Positions 42,139 to 51,009 are shown, counted from the first letter of the stretch. The stretch: 64,000 nt of DNA from RFSX01 sp964567435 (GCA_964567435.1 CAZMMQ010000011.1:1-64000); one strand, 5' to 3'. A program made the numbers and translations. Notes: a model not told the origin generated them from the letters alone.

Positions 42139-44518
42139 TCTTCTAGCAGGCACTTTGTCTGCTCAATCCATTGAGGTAGTGGATGAAAACCAAAGACCAC
42201 TTATAGGTGTCCATGTCTATGGCAGTAAGGGGGCTGGTATTAGTGATATAGATGGGGTTTGTCCAGTCCATTGGTCATCAGTGGGGGACACCTTGGCTTT
42301 GGATTATTTGGGATATATGGACCTTATAATCATAGCTCCTGGTCGTGATGAAACATTGCTAGTGGAGATGGTACCTGATAATGAAGTAATAGATGAAGTG
42401 ATTATTGTAGGGCGATTGGATGCTCGTGATATAGATCTCCCCTACGCTATCAATCGCATTAAAAGTGATGAGATATTCAAACATAATATTCAAAATAGTG
42501 CAGATGCCTTAGAATTAGGATCTGCAGCCTATGTGCAGAGGAGTCAGCTTGGAGGAGGTAGCCCTGTGCTAAGAGGTTTTGAAGCTAACAAAGTACTCAT
42601 AGTCGTGGATGGTGTTAGATTGAATAATGCCATTTACAGAAATGGTCACCTCCAAAATGCCATCACAATTGATCCTGCTATACTAGAGCAAGTGGAGGTT
42701 ATCTACGGTGCAGGAAGTTTGATATATGGTAGTGAAGCCTTGGGTGGCGTCATTCATTATAGGACCAAATCACCCTTACTAGCTTTTTCACAAGAGCGAG
42801 ATGGTCGGCATGAGATTAATGCGAATCTAAGATACAATTCTGCAGATCAGGAAAGGGCCTATCATCTGGATCATACTTATTCAAGAAGACGGTTTGGGGT
42901 ATTGACCAGTTTTAGTAGTTCTTCAAGAGGTGATCTAAGATCTGGTCGTCAGCGATCTGATGCCTATCCTGATTTTGGACGTCGATCATTCTTTGTAAGG
43001 CCGGCTCCTGTACTAGGACAGGCTGATGAAATAGTCACTAATGAAGATGATGCCATACAAGTAGGTACAGGTTACACCCAATGGGATTTTACTCAGAAAT
43101 ATGTATTTGACTTCAATACCGAATGGCGTACGACTCTAAATCTACAATACTCTACTAGTAATGACATACCCAGATATGATAACCTTATTGAAGTTCGTAA
43201 TGGGCAACCAAGATTTGCGGAGTGGTTTTATGGACCTCAAGACAGATTACTCATTTCTCCTAGAATAGATTGGAAAACCCAGAAGCCATTATTTGACAAA
43301 GTCACTCTGATCGCTTCTTACCAAAATATAGAAGAAAGTCGTATCACTCGTGCCTTTGGGCAAGTCATCAGAGAATCCCAAATAGAAGATGTAGATGTCT
43401 TTGGTGTCACCCTGGATTTCAATAAGCGATTATCTCCAAATCAGAAATTGGCCTATGGTGCAGACTTACATTATAATGATGTCAATTCTACTGCTTTTGG
43501 TGAGATTTCTGAAGCGATCGCCCCTATTCTTACCCGATATCCGAGTGCTGGCAGTCAATTGACCAATTACGGGGTATTTGCTCAACACAACTGGCAAAAT
43601 ATAGATTCGAGTATTGTATGGATTAATGGCCTTAGATGGTCAGGGCAAAGAACGTCATTACTCTTTAGTCGTGACGATCCTATCATATGGCCAGAACATT
43701 TTTATGATGGCATCACTAACCCAAGTAGTGCCGTTGTGGGTATATCAGGATTGAATATTAAGTCAGGACCTTATGTTGCTAAATTGTCTACGGGCACTGC
43801 TTTCCGATCACCAAATGTAGATGACCTAGCTAAAATCAGGGTCAATGGAGATGAAATCACAGTCCCCAATCCTGATTTGGCTCCAGAAAGGGTCTGGAAT
43901 AATGAAATAACTATTGGGTATAAATCTCCACATATAACCATAGGTCTTACGGGATTTTATACCCGTCTGAGTAATGCCATTGTGCGGGATGACTTTACAC
44001 TACCCGATGGCAGTCCCACATTCTACAATGGAATAGACACCCTTGCTGTTACTGCCAATATCAATGCAGAGAGTGGACGTGTAAGAGGACTATCGGCGCA
44101 ACTCAAGACCAGGTATAAACATTTTGGTTTGGATGCTGGTTTTAATGTCCAGAGTGGTTTGGCCCGCAATCTCGAAGGTAATGAAACACCATTAGGTCAT
44201 ATACCACCTATATATGGACATACTAAGCTCACCTACGATAAAGGCAGATTATCTCTCTTTCTGCGCCATAGATATAATGGATGGAAACGAATAGAAGATT
44301 TTGGTGGTAGTGTGGACAATCCTGACTTGGCAACGCCAGATGGATCTCCTTCTTGGCATATATTTGGATTAGGAGGTAGTTTTCACTTACCATATAATCT
44401 AACCCTAAACCTTGCCTTTGAAAACATTGCAGATCTACATTATAGACCATTTGCCTCAGGTGTCAGTGGTGCTGGACGACATATAGTTGTAGGAATTCGA
44501 TATGGGGGAAGCTTCTAA
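42098..44518 (+). CDS. TonB-dependent outer membrane receptor
   Basis: The ATG at 42098 lies inside the kinase gene (41-base overlap) and gives a clean signal peptide ending GTLSAQ. A carboxypeptidase-regulatory-like domain (about 23-90) follows. The plug begins near residue 120 (EIFKHNIQNSADALELG, with LRGFEANKVLIVVDGVRLNNAIY) and the barrel runs to 806, ending IVVGIRYGGSF. The plug and barrel fit a siderophore/heme or hemin-type receptor (iron/vitamin class), but the ligand cannot be read. Translational coupling to the kinase suggests shared regulation, and the kinase may sense the ligand or the transport state. Confidence 0.9.
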   Translation: MKGRHFLYSYLLCSLLAGTLSAQSIEVVDENQRPLIGVHVYGSKGAGISDIDGVCPVHWSSVGDTLALDYLGYMDLIIIAPGRDETLLVEMVPDNEVIDEVIIVGRLDARDIDLPYAINRIKSDEIFKHNIQNSADALELGSAAYVQRSQLGGGSPVLRGFEANKVLIVVDGVRLNNAIYRNGHLQNAITIDPAILEQVEVIYGAGSLIYGSEALGGVIHYRTKSPLLAFSQERDGRHEINANLRYNSADQERAYHLDHTYSRRRFGVLTSFSSSSRGDLRSGRQRSDAYPDFGRRSFFVRPAPVLGQADEIVTNEDDAIQVGTGYTQWDFTQKYVFDFNTEWRTTLNLQYSTSNDIPRYDNLIEVRNGQPRFAEWFYGPQDRLLISPRIDWKTQKPLFDKVTLIASYQNIEESRITRAFGQVIRESQIEDVDVFGVTLDFNKRLSPNQKLAYGADLHYNDVNSTAFGEISEAIAPILTRYPSAGSQLTNYGVFAQHNWQNIDSSIVWINGLRWSGQRTSLLFSRDDPIIWPEHFYDGITNPSSAVVGISGLNIKSGPYVAKLSTGTAFRSPNVDDLAKIRVNGDEITVPNPDLAPERVWNNEITIGYKSPHITIGLTGFYTRLSNAIVRDDFTLPDGSPTFYNGIDTLAVTANINAESGRVRGLSAQLKTRYKHFGLDAGFNVQSGLARNLEGNETPLGHIPPIYGHTKLTYDKGRLSLFLRHRYNGWKRIEDFGGSVDNPDLATPDGSPSWHIFGLGGSFHLPYNLTLNLAFENIADLHYRPFASGVSGAGRHIVVGIRYGGSF

Positions 44519-44632
44519 ATGATATGTATATCATACCTAATACATTGCAGTTTACACATAACGCATTATGCTTATATGACATCTTCTAGCCTTAATCTTA
44601 CGTTAAATAAAGTATAATTCGATTCCAAAGGC

Positions 44633-44640
44633 TACTTTTG
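44633..44640 (+). promoter_or_regulatory. Bacteroidota-type -7 box of the OmpH/Skp gene
   Basis: TACTTTTG matches TAnnTTTG exactly, 68 bases before the ATG at 44709. No clear TTTG lies 19-21 bases upstream. The position implies a leader of about 60 bases. Confidence 0.45.
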
Positions 44641-44708
44641 CAGCGATTTTTCCGTCAATGTTAACGTGAAGAATATTAATATTACCCAAGAATAATAAGA
44701 TTACAGAC

Positions 44709-45218
44709 ATGAATAAAATTCTTAAATCACTTCTAATTGGATTGGCACTTATGGCCGTCAGTTCATTACATGCGCAGAAATTTGGATACATCAACTCTGC
44801 TGAATTATTAGCTGAAGTACCTGCTGTAAAAGCTGCTGATAGCGAACTAGAAACTTACCAAGCCCAACTTGTTAAATCAGGTGAGGATATGGTCAAAAAA
44901 CTAGAAACAAAATTCCAAGCATACTCAAAGGAAGCTCAGGAAGGACTTCTTTCTCAAGTACAAATGCAAAAGAAAGAAGAAGAACTAGCTGCTGAGCAAC
45001 AAAAAATTCAAAAGTATGAAGTGGAAGTGCAAAACAAGATCCTTGTCAAAAGAGAGGAATTGTATAAGCCTATCCTTGATAAGGTCAAATCAGCGATAGA
45101 GGATGTAGGAAAAGAAAATGGGTATACAATGATATTTGACACAAGTACAGGTACTATCCTTCATGCTAATGATGGAGACAATGTGATGTCACTTGTGAAA
45201 ACAAAAATGGGTATGTAA
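44709..45218 (+). CDS. OmpH/Skp-family periplasmic chaperone
   Basis: A signal peptide ends at SSLHAQ. The mature 147 residues have the Skp pattern: a short beta start (KFGYINSAELLAEVP) and two long charged helices rich in Lys, Glu and Gln that form a coiled coil, then a closing strand region (NGYTMIFDTSTGTILH). It should hold unfolded outer membrane proteins in the periplasm. Bacteroidota genomes often hold more than one copy, frequently next to bamA; here it is alone. A strong terminator follows 22 bases later. Confidence 0.9.
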   Translation: MNKILKSLLIGLALMAVSSLHAQKFGYINSAELLAEVPAVKAADSELETYQAQLVKSGEDMVKKLETKFQAYSKEAQEGLLSQVQMQKKEEELAAEQQKIQKYEVEVQNKILVKREELYKPILDKVKSAIEDVGKENGYTMIFDTSTGTILHANDGDNVMSLVKTKMGM

Positions 45219-45240
45219 GATATACTCAGTTATAAAATGC

Positions 45241-45279
45241 AATGGTCGTCAATTTAATTAATTGACGACCATTTTTTTT
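45241..45279 (+). terminator. Terminator of the OmpH/Skp gene
   Basis: A perfect 13-base stem AATGGTCGTCAAT / ATTGACGACCATT around a seven-base loop is followed by eight T residues. Confidence 0.93.
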
Positions 45280-45280
45280 G

Positions 45281-45430
45281 GTATGTGGTGTTGTTGGTTT
45301 ATACTCTAATTTCTTTTCTAGGCTTCTAATAAATTCCATTAAAAATTAGGATCTATATCAGAAATTTTTCTGAACAAGAGTTCAGCGAGTTCTTTATCGA
45401 ACCAATATTTTAATTTCTATTGAGGGCCAT
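45281..45430 (-). pseudogene. Possible decayed gene fragment
   Basis: Between the OmpH terminator and the ATP-grasp gene the minus strand reads a protein-like string. From an ATG at 45430, MALNRN is followed, after a frame change, by KYWFDKELAELLF and RKISDIDPNF. Another frame change in a run of five T residues then gives LMEFIRSLEKKLEYKP. Restoring one T there gives a continuous frame into the terminator region. The amphipathic helical pattern recalls the start of HEAT-like DNA alkylation repair proteins, from memory only. It is too short and broken to be a working gene. Confidence 0.3.
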
Positions 45431-45514
45431 AATTTATAATTGGCTGAGTAGCTGACACCATAGCAGGTTTGTTGGCATGTATTTGCTTCTAGCAATTTTG
45501 CTTTGTATCTGTTC

Positions 45515-46561
45515 TTAATAAGCCTCTTTCAATGATCTCACCACCTTAAAGTGCTCACGAAATTTCGTAAGTCCTTCTCTGAGTGATAGAGGACGAATGC
45601 CTCTACTTAAGTTATACTTACAGACTTGGTACATCCTTTTAAAGTGATAGTACTGTGTCTTCCAAGCATAAAGGATCGAGTACTTAGGATCGTAAATGTG
45701 TGCCGGTTCGCTAAAAGCACCGTTAATTTCTAGCACTTTAAAATCACTATGTATTTGATTGTCCACCGCGTGAGAGTATTTAAGGTCTACTCTTCCATAA
45801 TAGACACCTGACAATTGTGATAGTAATGACTTGATCTTCTGTTTGAGGTCATCATTATTAAATTCTTGACCATCCAAAAAAGTCGTACCTAGAGAATGAT
45901 TGCCTATCTTTTCCACTTCATACAATTCTCCCTCATTTAAAACCCGACTAAGTTCATTGGCCTTCCCTACCTCAAGTCTTTTATATTGCATAGCATATCT
46001 CGGAATATCTAACATTAACTCTCCTATCGTCTTGACGCCATCTCCTCTAACAGAAATGAATGCTTTCTTTACTATACTCGTTATATCATAATCTCCAGTT
46101 GCTGGATTCTTGATAAAAAATACACCTAGCTCATTATCATAATCTATAAATTCCTGTATAAGATATGTCGACTGAATATCCTGCAGAAAATCGGCTAACG
46201 CTTCTTTAGAATAAAGCACTTTGAGCCCAGTGCCCCTCAATCCCAAATTGGGTTTAACTAATACAGGATAGCTGAGTTGATTGTCAGTCATCCAGCTCCA
46301 TAATCCATTGATATCCTGATCAACTCCCATTATATATGTGGCGGGTACAGATTCAGAAGGTAATCGATTATAAATTTCATCCTTTGGTGCCAAAAATGCA
46401 CCTCCATTTGTCATGTCAGGGTTGACTGAAGTAAAGTAGAAAATAGATCTAAGCCGAATGCTGTATCCCAAGTATAGAAAGAAAAAAGGAAAATAAACCA
46501 CCCAAATGGGCCAATACTCCCAATGTCGGAACTTGTGCCATATGATGCCTAGATTTCTCAT
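45515..46561 (-). CDS. ATP-grasp family protein with membrane-associated N-terminus
   Basis: The first 45 residues include a hydrophobic stretch (WPIWVVYFPFFFLYLGYSI). An ATP-grasp fold follows (about 60-300), with YPVLVKPNLGLRGTGLKVL as the nucleotide-binding loop, YLIQEFIDYDNELGVFF, and VDLKYSH...LEINGAFSEP late in the chain. Such proteins form amide bonds from a carboxylate and an amine with ATP. The family is often labelled D-Ala-D-Ala ligase-like, but the substrate is unknown. It is the last gene of a six-gene minus-strand operon and overlaps the preceding gene by four bases. Confidence 0.8.
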   Translation of the reverse strand: MRNLGIIWHKFRHWEYWPIWVVYFPFFFLYLGYSIRLRSIFYFTSVNPDMTNGGAFLAPKDEIYNRLPSESVPATYIMGVDQDINGLWSWMTDNQLSYPVLVKPNLGLRGTGLKVLYSKEALADFLQDIQSTYLIQEFIDYDNELGVFFIKNPATGDYDITSIVKKAFISVRGDGVKTIGELMLDIPRYAMQYKRLEVGKANELSRVLNEGELYEVEKIGNHSLGTTFLDGQEFNNDDLKQKIKSLLSQLSGVYYGRVDLKYSHAVDNQIHSDFKVLEINGAFSEPAHIYDPKYSILYAWKTQYYHFKRMYQVCKYNLSRGIRPLSLREGLTKFREHFKVVRSLKEAY

Positions 46562-47220
46562 GCCATCATTCTCAAATCTTTACTGACCATAGATGTTTGC
46601 GTTTCACTCATCTGGATGGTAGAAATACTGACTGTTCTAATTTGCGGAATAAGGAATCCTTGTGTATTGTCTTCATAATAATAGCTATTATGAAAATCAA
46701 AAACGTCCTTCCCTGTAACCTCAGATAACGACATAAATGTGTCTCTAATCCCTTTATAATAATCCCTTTGGTATAGAGTAGTAGACATCCATAGGTGTCT
46801 GATAGTTGGATCTAATTCAGTTGTTGTTTTAGTCTGGCCATCCCATACATTTTCGACCAGTAACCTGTTGCTCGAATAATAAATAAGGGTAAATGGTTCT
46901 ATATTATCTAAGTTGATAGCAGACCACTGTTCTTGAGGATTATCTGAAGAAAACAACTCCAAGAAAATTAATCCACGACTTTTTCTATAGGGCGGCTTAC
47001 GTCGATGCTTCTCGAATCCACCATTCAGCAGAACCATGGCATTTTGCTTATCATCATGTGCTATCCAAGTACCGCCTGCCACATCCTTTGGGTATGTCAA
47101 TCTGTGTAGATTGTGTTCGTACGTCTGTATAGGTTTTGGCTCTTGCCGTTGGATACTCTCATCTCTGTTTGATGTGATAAGAATATGGTCATCCAAGGGT
47201 ACAAATGAAACAAGACACAT
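46558..47220 (-). CDS. NRDE/TANGO2-family protein
   Basis: The 220-residue protein begins MCLVSFVPL, with an N-terminal cysteine after Met, and carries the family's SNRDES motif (about 17-22), then AGGTWIAHDDKQNAMVLLNGG. Members are found from bacteria to humans, where TANGO2 has been linked to membrane traffic and heme handling; the bacterial role is unknown. It is translationally coupled to the ATP-grasp gene (ATGA-type overlap) and starts just two bases after the DinB-like stop. Confidence 0.87.
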   Translation of the reverse strand: MCLVSFVPLDDHILITSNRDESIQRQEPKPIQTYEHNLHRLTYPKDVAGGTWIAHDDKQNAMVLLNGGFEKHRRKPPYRKSRGLIFLELFSSDNPQEQWSAINLDNIEPFTLIYYSSNRLLVENVWDGQTKTTTELDPTIRHLWMSTTLYQRDYYKGIRDTFMSLSEVTGKDVFDFHNSYYYEDNTQGFLIPQIRTVSISTIQMSETQTSMVSKDLRMMA

Positions 47221-47222
47221 AT

Positions 47223-47663
47223 CTATTTGCTATAGTTAATAGTAGATCTGGCATAGCCAAAATGTTCATGCAATTCTACACAAGACAGGTTCTTAATTAT
47301 AGGTTTGATGATGGCTTTATGATGTACAATATGTTCTAGTTGATATAGTAATTCTCTGTTATAGGAAGTCTGGAATGGTTGGTCATATGATCTTAACATC
47401 AATGGTTTATCCTCTTTCTTGTAGTTCGCCAGTAAATAGTTAATCTTTTTAGTGGCGAATGCCAGATCAGTCTCTATTCTTATATCTCTCGCTCTAAGAG
47501 AATAATCTATTTCTGCAGCATCGTAGTCATTTATCAAAAGTGTAAATATCTCTACCATATGCCTTAAATGTTGGCCTATAGAAGCACCACTATCTGCACA
47601 GACTCGTGCAAAAGAAGACTGATCTAAACTCTCTAGTAGAGACTTTAGTTCTGAAAGCTGCAT
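47223..47663 (-). CDS. DinB-like four-helix protein
   Basis: From ATG 47663 (MQLSELKSL) the chain has 146 residues and avoids overlap with the upstream membrane protein gene; a start 45 codons earlier would run through it. The helices carry GQHLRHMVEIF and LEHIVHHKAI, which supply the histidines that bind metal in DinB/YfiT-type proteins. Members include damage-induced proteins and thiol-dependent S-transferases. The role here is unknown. Same operon as its neighbours. Confidence 0.75.
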   Translation of the reverse strand: MQLSELKSLLESLDQSSFARVCADSGASIGQHLRHMVEIFTLLINDYDAAEIDYSLRARDIRIETDLAFATKKINYLLANYKKEDKPLMLRSYDQPFQTSYNRELLYQLEHIVHHKAIIKPIIKNLSCVELHEHFGYARSTINYSK

Positions 47664-47688
47664 GTCGATTTCAGAAAAGAGATCAATT

Positions 47689-48069
47689 TTAGGATGTAAA
47701 TCGATAGATAAAGTAATTAAGAATGAATAAAGTACTAAATATACCAAACGAAATGTAACACATGGGTATTCCTGAGGATGTTTTAGGACATTCTGCAAAT
47801 CCTACTAGTTGCCCTAAAGAACCATAGCTGGCAATCACTAAGGCTGGCAGCACGCCTAAGTAAAACATTAATCGCCATTTACCGTTTGGAATATTTATAC
47901 CAATAGTTACTAATAAGAGGCAAACCAAGATGATATAACAAGCAGGAATACCTACAATCCTAGGACATATATCACCATTTAGATATTCTGTCTTTACGAG
48001 AGGAATTATACCAATATAGGTAGCTAATAGTACAATTACTATCATTATTCTAAGTACCCAAACTAACAT
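47689..48069 (-). CDS. Four-helix membrane protein with a duplicated CP-GIP-CY motif
   Basis: This 126-residue protein has four membrane helices. Two segments repeat a motif: CPRIVGIPACYIIL (after helix 1) and CPKTSSGIPMCYISFG (after helix 3). The pattern C-P-x(3,5)-G-I-P-x-C-Y places four cysteines in pairs near one membrane face. The arrangement suggests an internal duplication and a redox or metal-binding role; both are inference. I do not recognise the family with certainty. It starts two bases before the FG-GAP gene stop, so it is in the operon. Confidence 0.7.
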   Translation of the reverse strand: MLVWVLRIMIVIVLLATYIGIIPLVKTEYLNGDICPRIVGIPACYIILVCLLLVTIGINIPNGKWRLMFYLGVLPALVIASYGSLGQLVGFAECPKTSSGIPMCYISFGIFSTLFILNYFIYRFTS

Positions 48070-48071
48070 TC

Positions 48072-49751
48072 CTAGATTCGATGAACCCTATTAATACTCA
48101 CATCTGATAAATTTCTTGTCTGACCATTAGGCAGATGTAAGGTTATACTCTTGATAGATTCATCACTTCCTAATCCAAAAGTGAGTGTACTCGTCTGATC
48201 GCTAGCTAAGCCTTCGCCTATTATATAGAAATCACTCAATTGACCACCATCCATCTTTGTAACTGTCACCTTACTACCCAGATATTCTGCTGTCTCTGGC
48301 AAGCGGACGCCTACATAGTTAGCCGACCCACCCTTATTAATAAAGGCTCTTACTGGACCATCAATATTGATATATATAAGATCTGGATAACCATCAGCAT
48401 TAAAGTCTGACGACAACGGTGTGATGCCATAATTTTTATTGACTACGCCGGCTTGCTCCTCTACAGCGGCAAAAGTCTCATCTGGCCGTTGTATCAAAAA
48501 TCTACATGGCAGTTTGAATAACTTATGGGGAGGGAACGCTACATAATTTTCTGCTACCACCAAGTCTTGTCTTCCATCGAGATTATAATCTTCAAAGATA
48601 GCACCCCACGAAAATTCGAAGTCAGCTATTTTAGTTTGTTCAGCGACATCTGTAAATTTGAAGCCACCATCATTTCTATACAATAACCACTTTCCAATAA
48701 AGACATCTTCCTTTTCCAAATCTCCTCTTGCTAATATACTCGGCACTGAGCTCCCTGTATTGGAAAAGAAGAAATCAGCATTACCATCGTTATTATAATC
48801 GCCTACACCTATACCCATAGGGTAACCATACTTACCAGTCATAGGATTAGAGACCATAGAGAATGTATTCCCACTTTGGTTCTTATAAGTTCTAACCTCT
48901 CCTGTATCATGTGCTACCACCAAATCCAAATACCCATCATTATCTACATCTATAAGCGTCGCAAAAAACGTATTATGCGTATATGTCAATCCCATCTTCT
49001 CTGTCATATCCGTGAAGGTGTTATCACCATTATTGATCATCATTAAACTACTAGCACCATAATTTTTATCCTTAAAAATTGTCTGCCCCTCCATTTTCTC
49101 CTTTTTGATATAAGCACTAACAAACATATCTGCATCGCCATCATGATCAATATCTCCTAGGGTTAATGAGGCAGCAACTGACTTATCATTCAAAGGTACT
49201 TCTATCACTTCTTTGGTAAATCCTTTGCCTGAATTCTTATACCACGAAATCCCATAATCACCACATACTAATAGATCAGTATACCCATTATTGTCTAAGT
49301 CAAAGGAAACTGCACCTAGAGAAGTACCTGCAGGCTTCTGTGGTAAACTGGCATCCGTTGATATATTGATAAAGTTACTGTCTATATATTTGAAGAGTTG
49401 ATCTTGCTGCTCTAATCCTCCCGTCACAAAGACTTCATCTATTCCATCATTATCTATATCTATCAAACACGACCCAACCAGAGGCAATGACTTCTTCGAA
49501 TCAAATTGGTGTGTAAACTTAAATGGTTGACTATCGAATGTAGGAATCTCCTCGGCCGGCACAGAATGATCGCAACCTACAAAGTCTTTCCCATAATCCT
49601 CTCCTGGCACTTCATCATGAGAACATGAGGTCGAAAATTTTCCCCAGGATACATTTTGATAAGGATCACTAGAATCTTTCTTGAGGTAAAAAAGAATAGC
49701 AGCTATAGCCAGTAACAGAAGGATAAAAACAATGAAAAGAATCTTTTTCAT
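48072..49751 (-). CDS. Membrane-anchored FG-GAP/VCBS repeat protein (CRTAC1/UnbV-like)
   Basis: From ATG 49751 (MKKILFIVF) the chain has 559 residues and one N-terminal membrane anchor. A start 23 codons upstream would overlap the next gene. At least six FG-GAP-type repeats carry calcium-loop motifs: DLDNNGYTD, DIDHDGDAD, DVDNDGYLD, DYNNDGNAD, DYNLDGRQD, DFNADGYPD. They should form a beta-propeller outside the cytoplasm. The end (LTFGLGSDESIKSITLHLP) is the ASPIC/UnbV domain. Function unknown; such proteins are often surface or periplasmic. It is the second gene of the operon. Confidence 0.85.
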   Translation of the reverse strand: MKKILFIVFILLLLAIAAILFYLKKDSSDPYQNVSWGKFSTSCSHDEVPGEDYGKDFVGCDHSVPAEEIPTFDSQPFKFTHQFDSKKSLPLVGSCLIDIDNDGIDEVFVTGGLEQQDQLFKYIDSNFINISTDASLPQKPAGTSLGAVSFDLDNNGYTDLLVCGDYGISWYKNSGKGFTKEVIEVPLNDKSVAASLTLGDIDHDGDADMFVSAYIKKEKMEGQTIFKDKNYGASSLMMINNGDNTFTDMTEKMGLTYTHNTFFATLIDVDNDGYLDLVVAHDTGEVRTYKNQSGNTFSMVSNPMTGKYGYPMGIGVGDYNNDGNADFFFSNTGSSVPSILARGDLEKEDVFIGKWLLYRNDGGFKFTDVAEQTKIADFEFSWGAIFEDYNLDGRQDLVVAENYVAFPPHKLFKLPCRFLIQRPDETFAAVEEQAGVVNKNYGITPLSSDFNADGYPDLIYINIDGPVRAFINKGGSANYVGVRLPETAEYLGSKVTVTKMDGGQLSDFYIIGEGLASDQTSTLTFGLGSDESIKSITLHLPNGQTRNLSDVSINRVHRI

Positions 49752-49767
49752 AAGGGATATACTTAGA

Positions 49768-50397
49768 TTATTTCTTGAGTTGTAATAGTAACACACTGAA
49801 CAATATAAAATGAACAACATTCATCGCAATCGGGGCAATATGGTTACCAAGTGCAGGTAACCAAAGCAAACTAGAAATCACTATACTAAGTAATAACAAT
49901 GGATTAAACATGGCTACCCATCTGGACATTCCTTTGGTATTCCTAAACACTAGGACAATGAATATAATAGAGATCAATGCAATCAATACACGAAGAGCCC
50001 AGACTAGTATCTGATAATTATCAAGATAGCTTTTCAGATAATAATTATAATCTAATGTGCCTGCAGATCTTTGAAGCACAACTGCAGCAAAATATCGTGA
50101 AGATATCCATATACCTCCCACAAAAAAGGCAATTGTACCGAGTAAGTATATCGCCTTGGCTAAAGAAGGAGATTCTTGTTCAAATACTTTTCTAATGCCG
50201 TAGTATCCAATAAAATAAAGTGGTGCTCCAATGATCACAAAAAAGTGCCCTATCCTTGCCCGACTTAATGGAACCAAATCTAACATAGCCACTTCACCTC
50301 CTGGACCTTCATTTACATAATGTAATAGGTACTCACCCACTCCTACAATAATAGAAGCCAGAAGTCCAAGCAATAGATAGTGTCTTGTTTTGTACAA
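49768..50397 (-). CDS. Six-helix membrane protein, function unknown
   Basis: The 209-residue protein has about six hydrophobic helices and a conserved-looking GEYLLHYVNEG stretch in the first loop. It recalls DUF6796-type proteins by memory only. It is the first gene of the minus-strand operon and is followed 16 bases later by the FG-GAP gene. TATATTTA at 50407-50414 (minus strand) is a near match to TAnnTTTG, but it lies only about ten bases before the ATG. Confidence 0.6.
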   Translation of the reverse strand: MYKTRHYLLLGLLASIIVGVGEYLLHYVNEGPGGEVAMLDLVPLSRARIGHFFVIIGAPLYFIGYYGIRKVFEQESPSLAKAIYLLGTIAFFVGGIWISSRYFAAVVLQRSAGTLDYNYYLKSYLDNYQILVWALRVLIALISIIFIVLVFRNTKGMSRWVAMFNPLLLLSIVISSLLWLPALGNHIAPIAMNVVHFILFSVLLLQLKK

Positions 50398-50571
50398 TAG
50401 AATTTTTAAATATAGTTCTCTAACACCTCCATAATTACTGTCTCAGATTATTCTATCCGAATAGTTAAGAATCCAAGTATTAGAAATTCGGTCCTTATTT
50501 ACTAATTTACAGTAATCAATTTACTATCTCAATTATTTTTTAACAATTCTTCAAAATATAATTAGAATACT

Positions 50572-50958
50572 GTGAAATACATTAACCTAGTACTACTTCT
50601 ACTATTATCCATAAGTCCAGGGATTAGCCAAGTCCAATTGCTCAATGAAGTAATTGCCTTAATGATAGGTCCTCCTGAGTGTGAGCATATTCCTGTATTT
50701 GAATCCATGTCAGAAGTCTGTGCCAGTGAATACATCAGCTGTGATGAAAGTGCAGAAAAAATCATTGGGCTTAATTTCCAATTTACTAACCTCAATGGTG
50801 TCATGCCAGAATCTATAACTCAATTTAGAACAGGAAATGCTAGTCAATGGGTGGTCAACAGATTGAATTATAATTGTGAGAATTGGACATCTGGTTATCA
50901 ACGTAACGAACCCGTAAGGGTGCAATACACTCTACCTGTTAAATTCAAACTGCAATAA
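50572..50958 (+). CDS. Small secreted protein ending in a TonB-C-like segment
   Basis: The start is GTG, with no ATG ahead. A signal peptide ends near GISQVQ. The mature part of about 105 residues ends in NEPVRVQYTLPVKFKLQ, closely like the last residues of the TonB C-terminal domains at 59101 (RPVKVLYTLPVRFRLQ) and 60225 (RPVNVRYTLPIKYQLY). It lacks any membrane anchor or proline-rich spacer and so cannot be a normal TonB. Four cysteines (CEH, VCAS, SCDE, NCEN) suggest disulfides. It may be a free periplasmic TonB-C-like domain that binds partner proteins. Confidence 0.7.
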   Translation: MKYINLVLLLLLSISPGISQVQLLNEVIALMIGPPECEHIPVFESMSEVCASEYISCDESAEKIIGLNFQFTNLNGVMPESITQFRTGNASQWVVNRLNYNCENWTSGYQRNEPVRVQYTLPVKFKLQ

Positions 50959-50983
50959 ATGCATATTAGTTAAGATTCTTAGT

Positions 50984-50991
50984 TAACTTTG
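50984..50991 (+). promoter_or_regulatory. Bacteroidota-type -7 box ahead of the MFS leader region
   Basis: TAACTTTG is an exact TAnnTTTG. It lies 141 bases before the MFS start codon and 19 bases before the small leader frame at 51010. No convincing TTTG is seen at the -33 distance. Confidence 0.45.
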
Positions 50992-51009
50992 TAGCAAAGA
51001 AAAAATAAC

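Noticed and set aside
45359..45374. Short perfect palindrome TCAGAAA/TTTCTGA
   Set aside because: AT-rich, no T run, inside the suspected decayed gene; could be chance.
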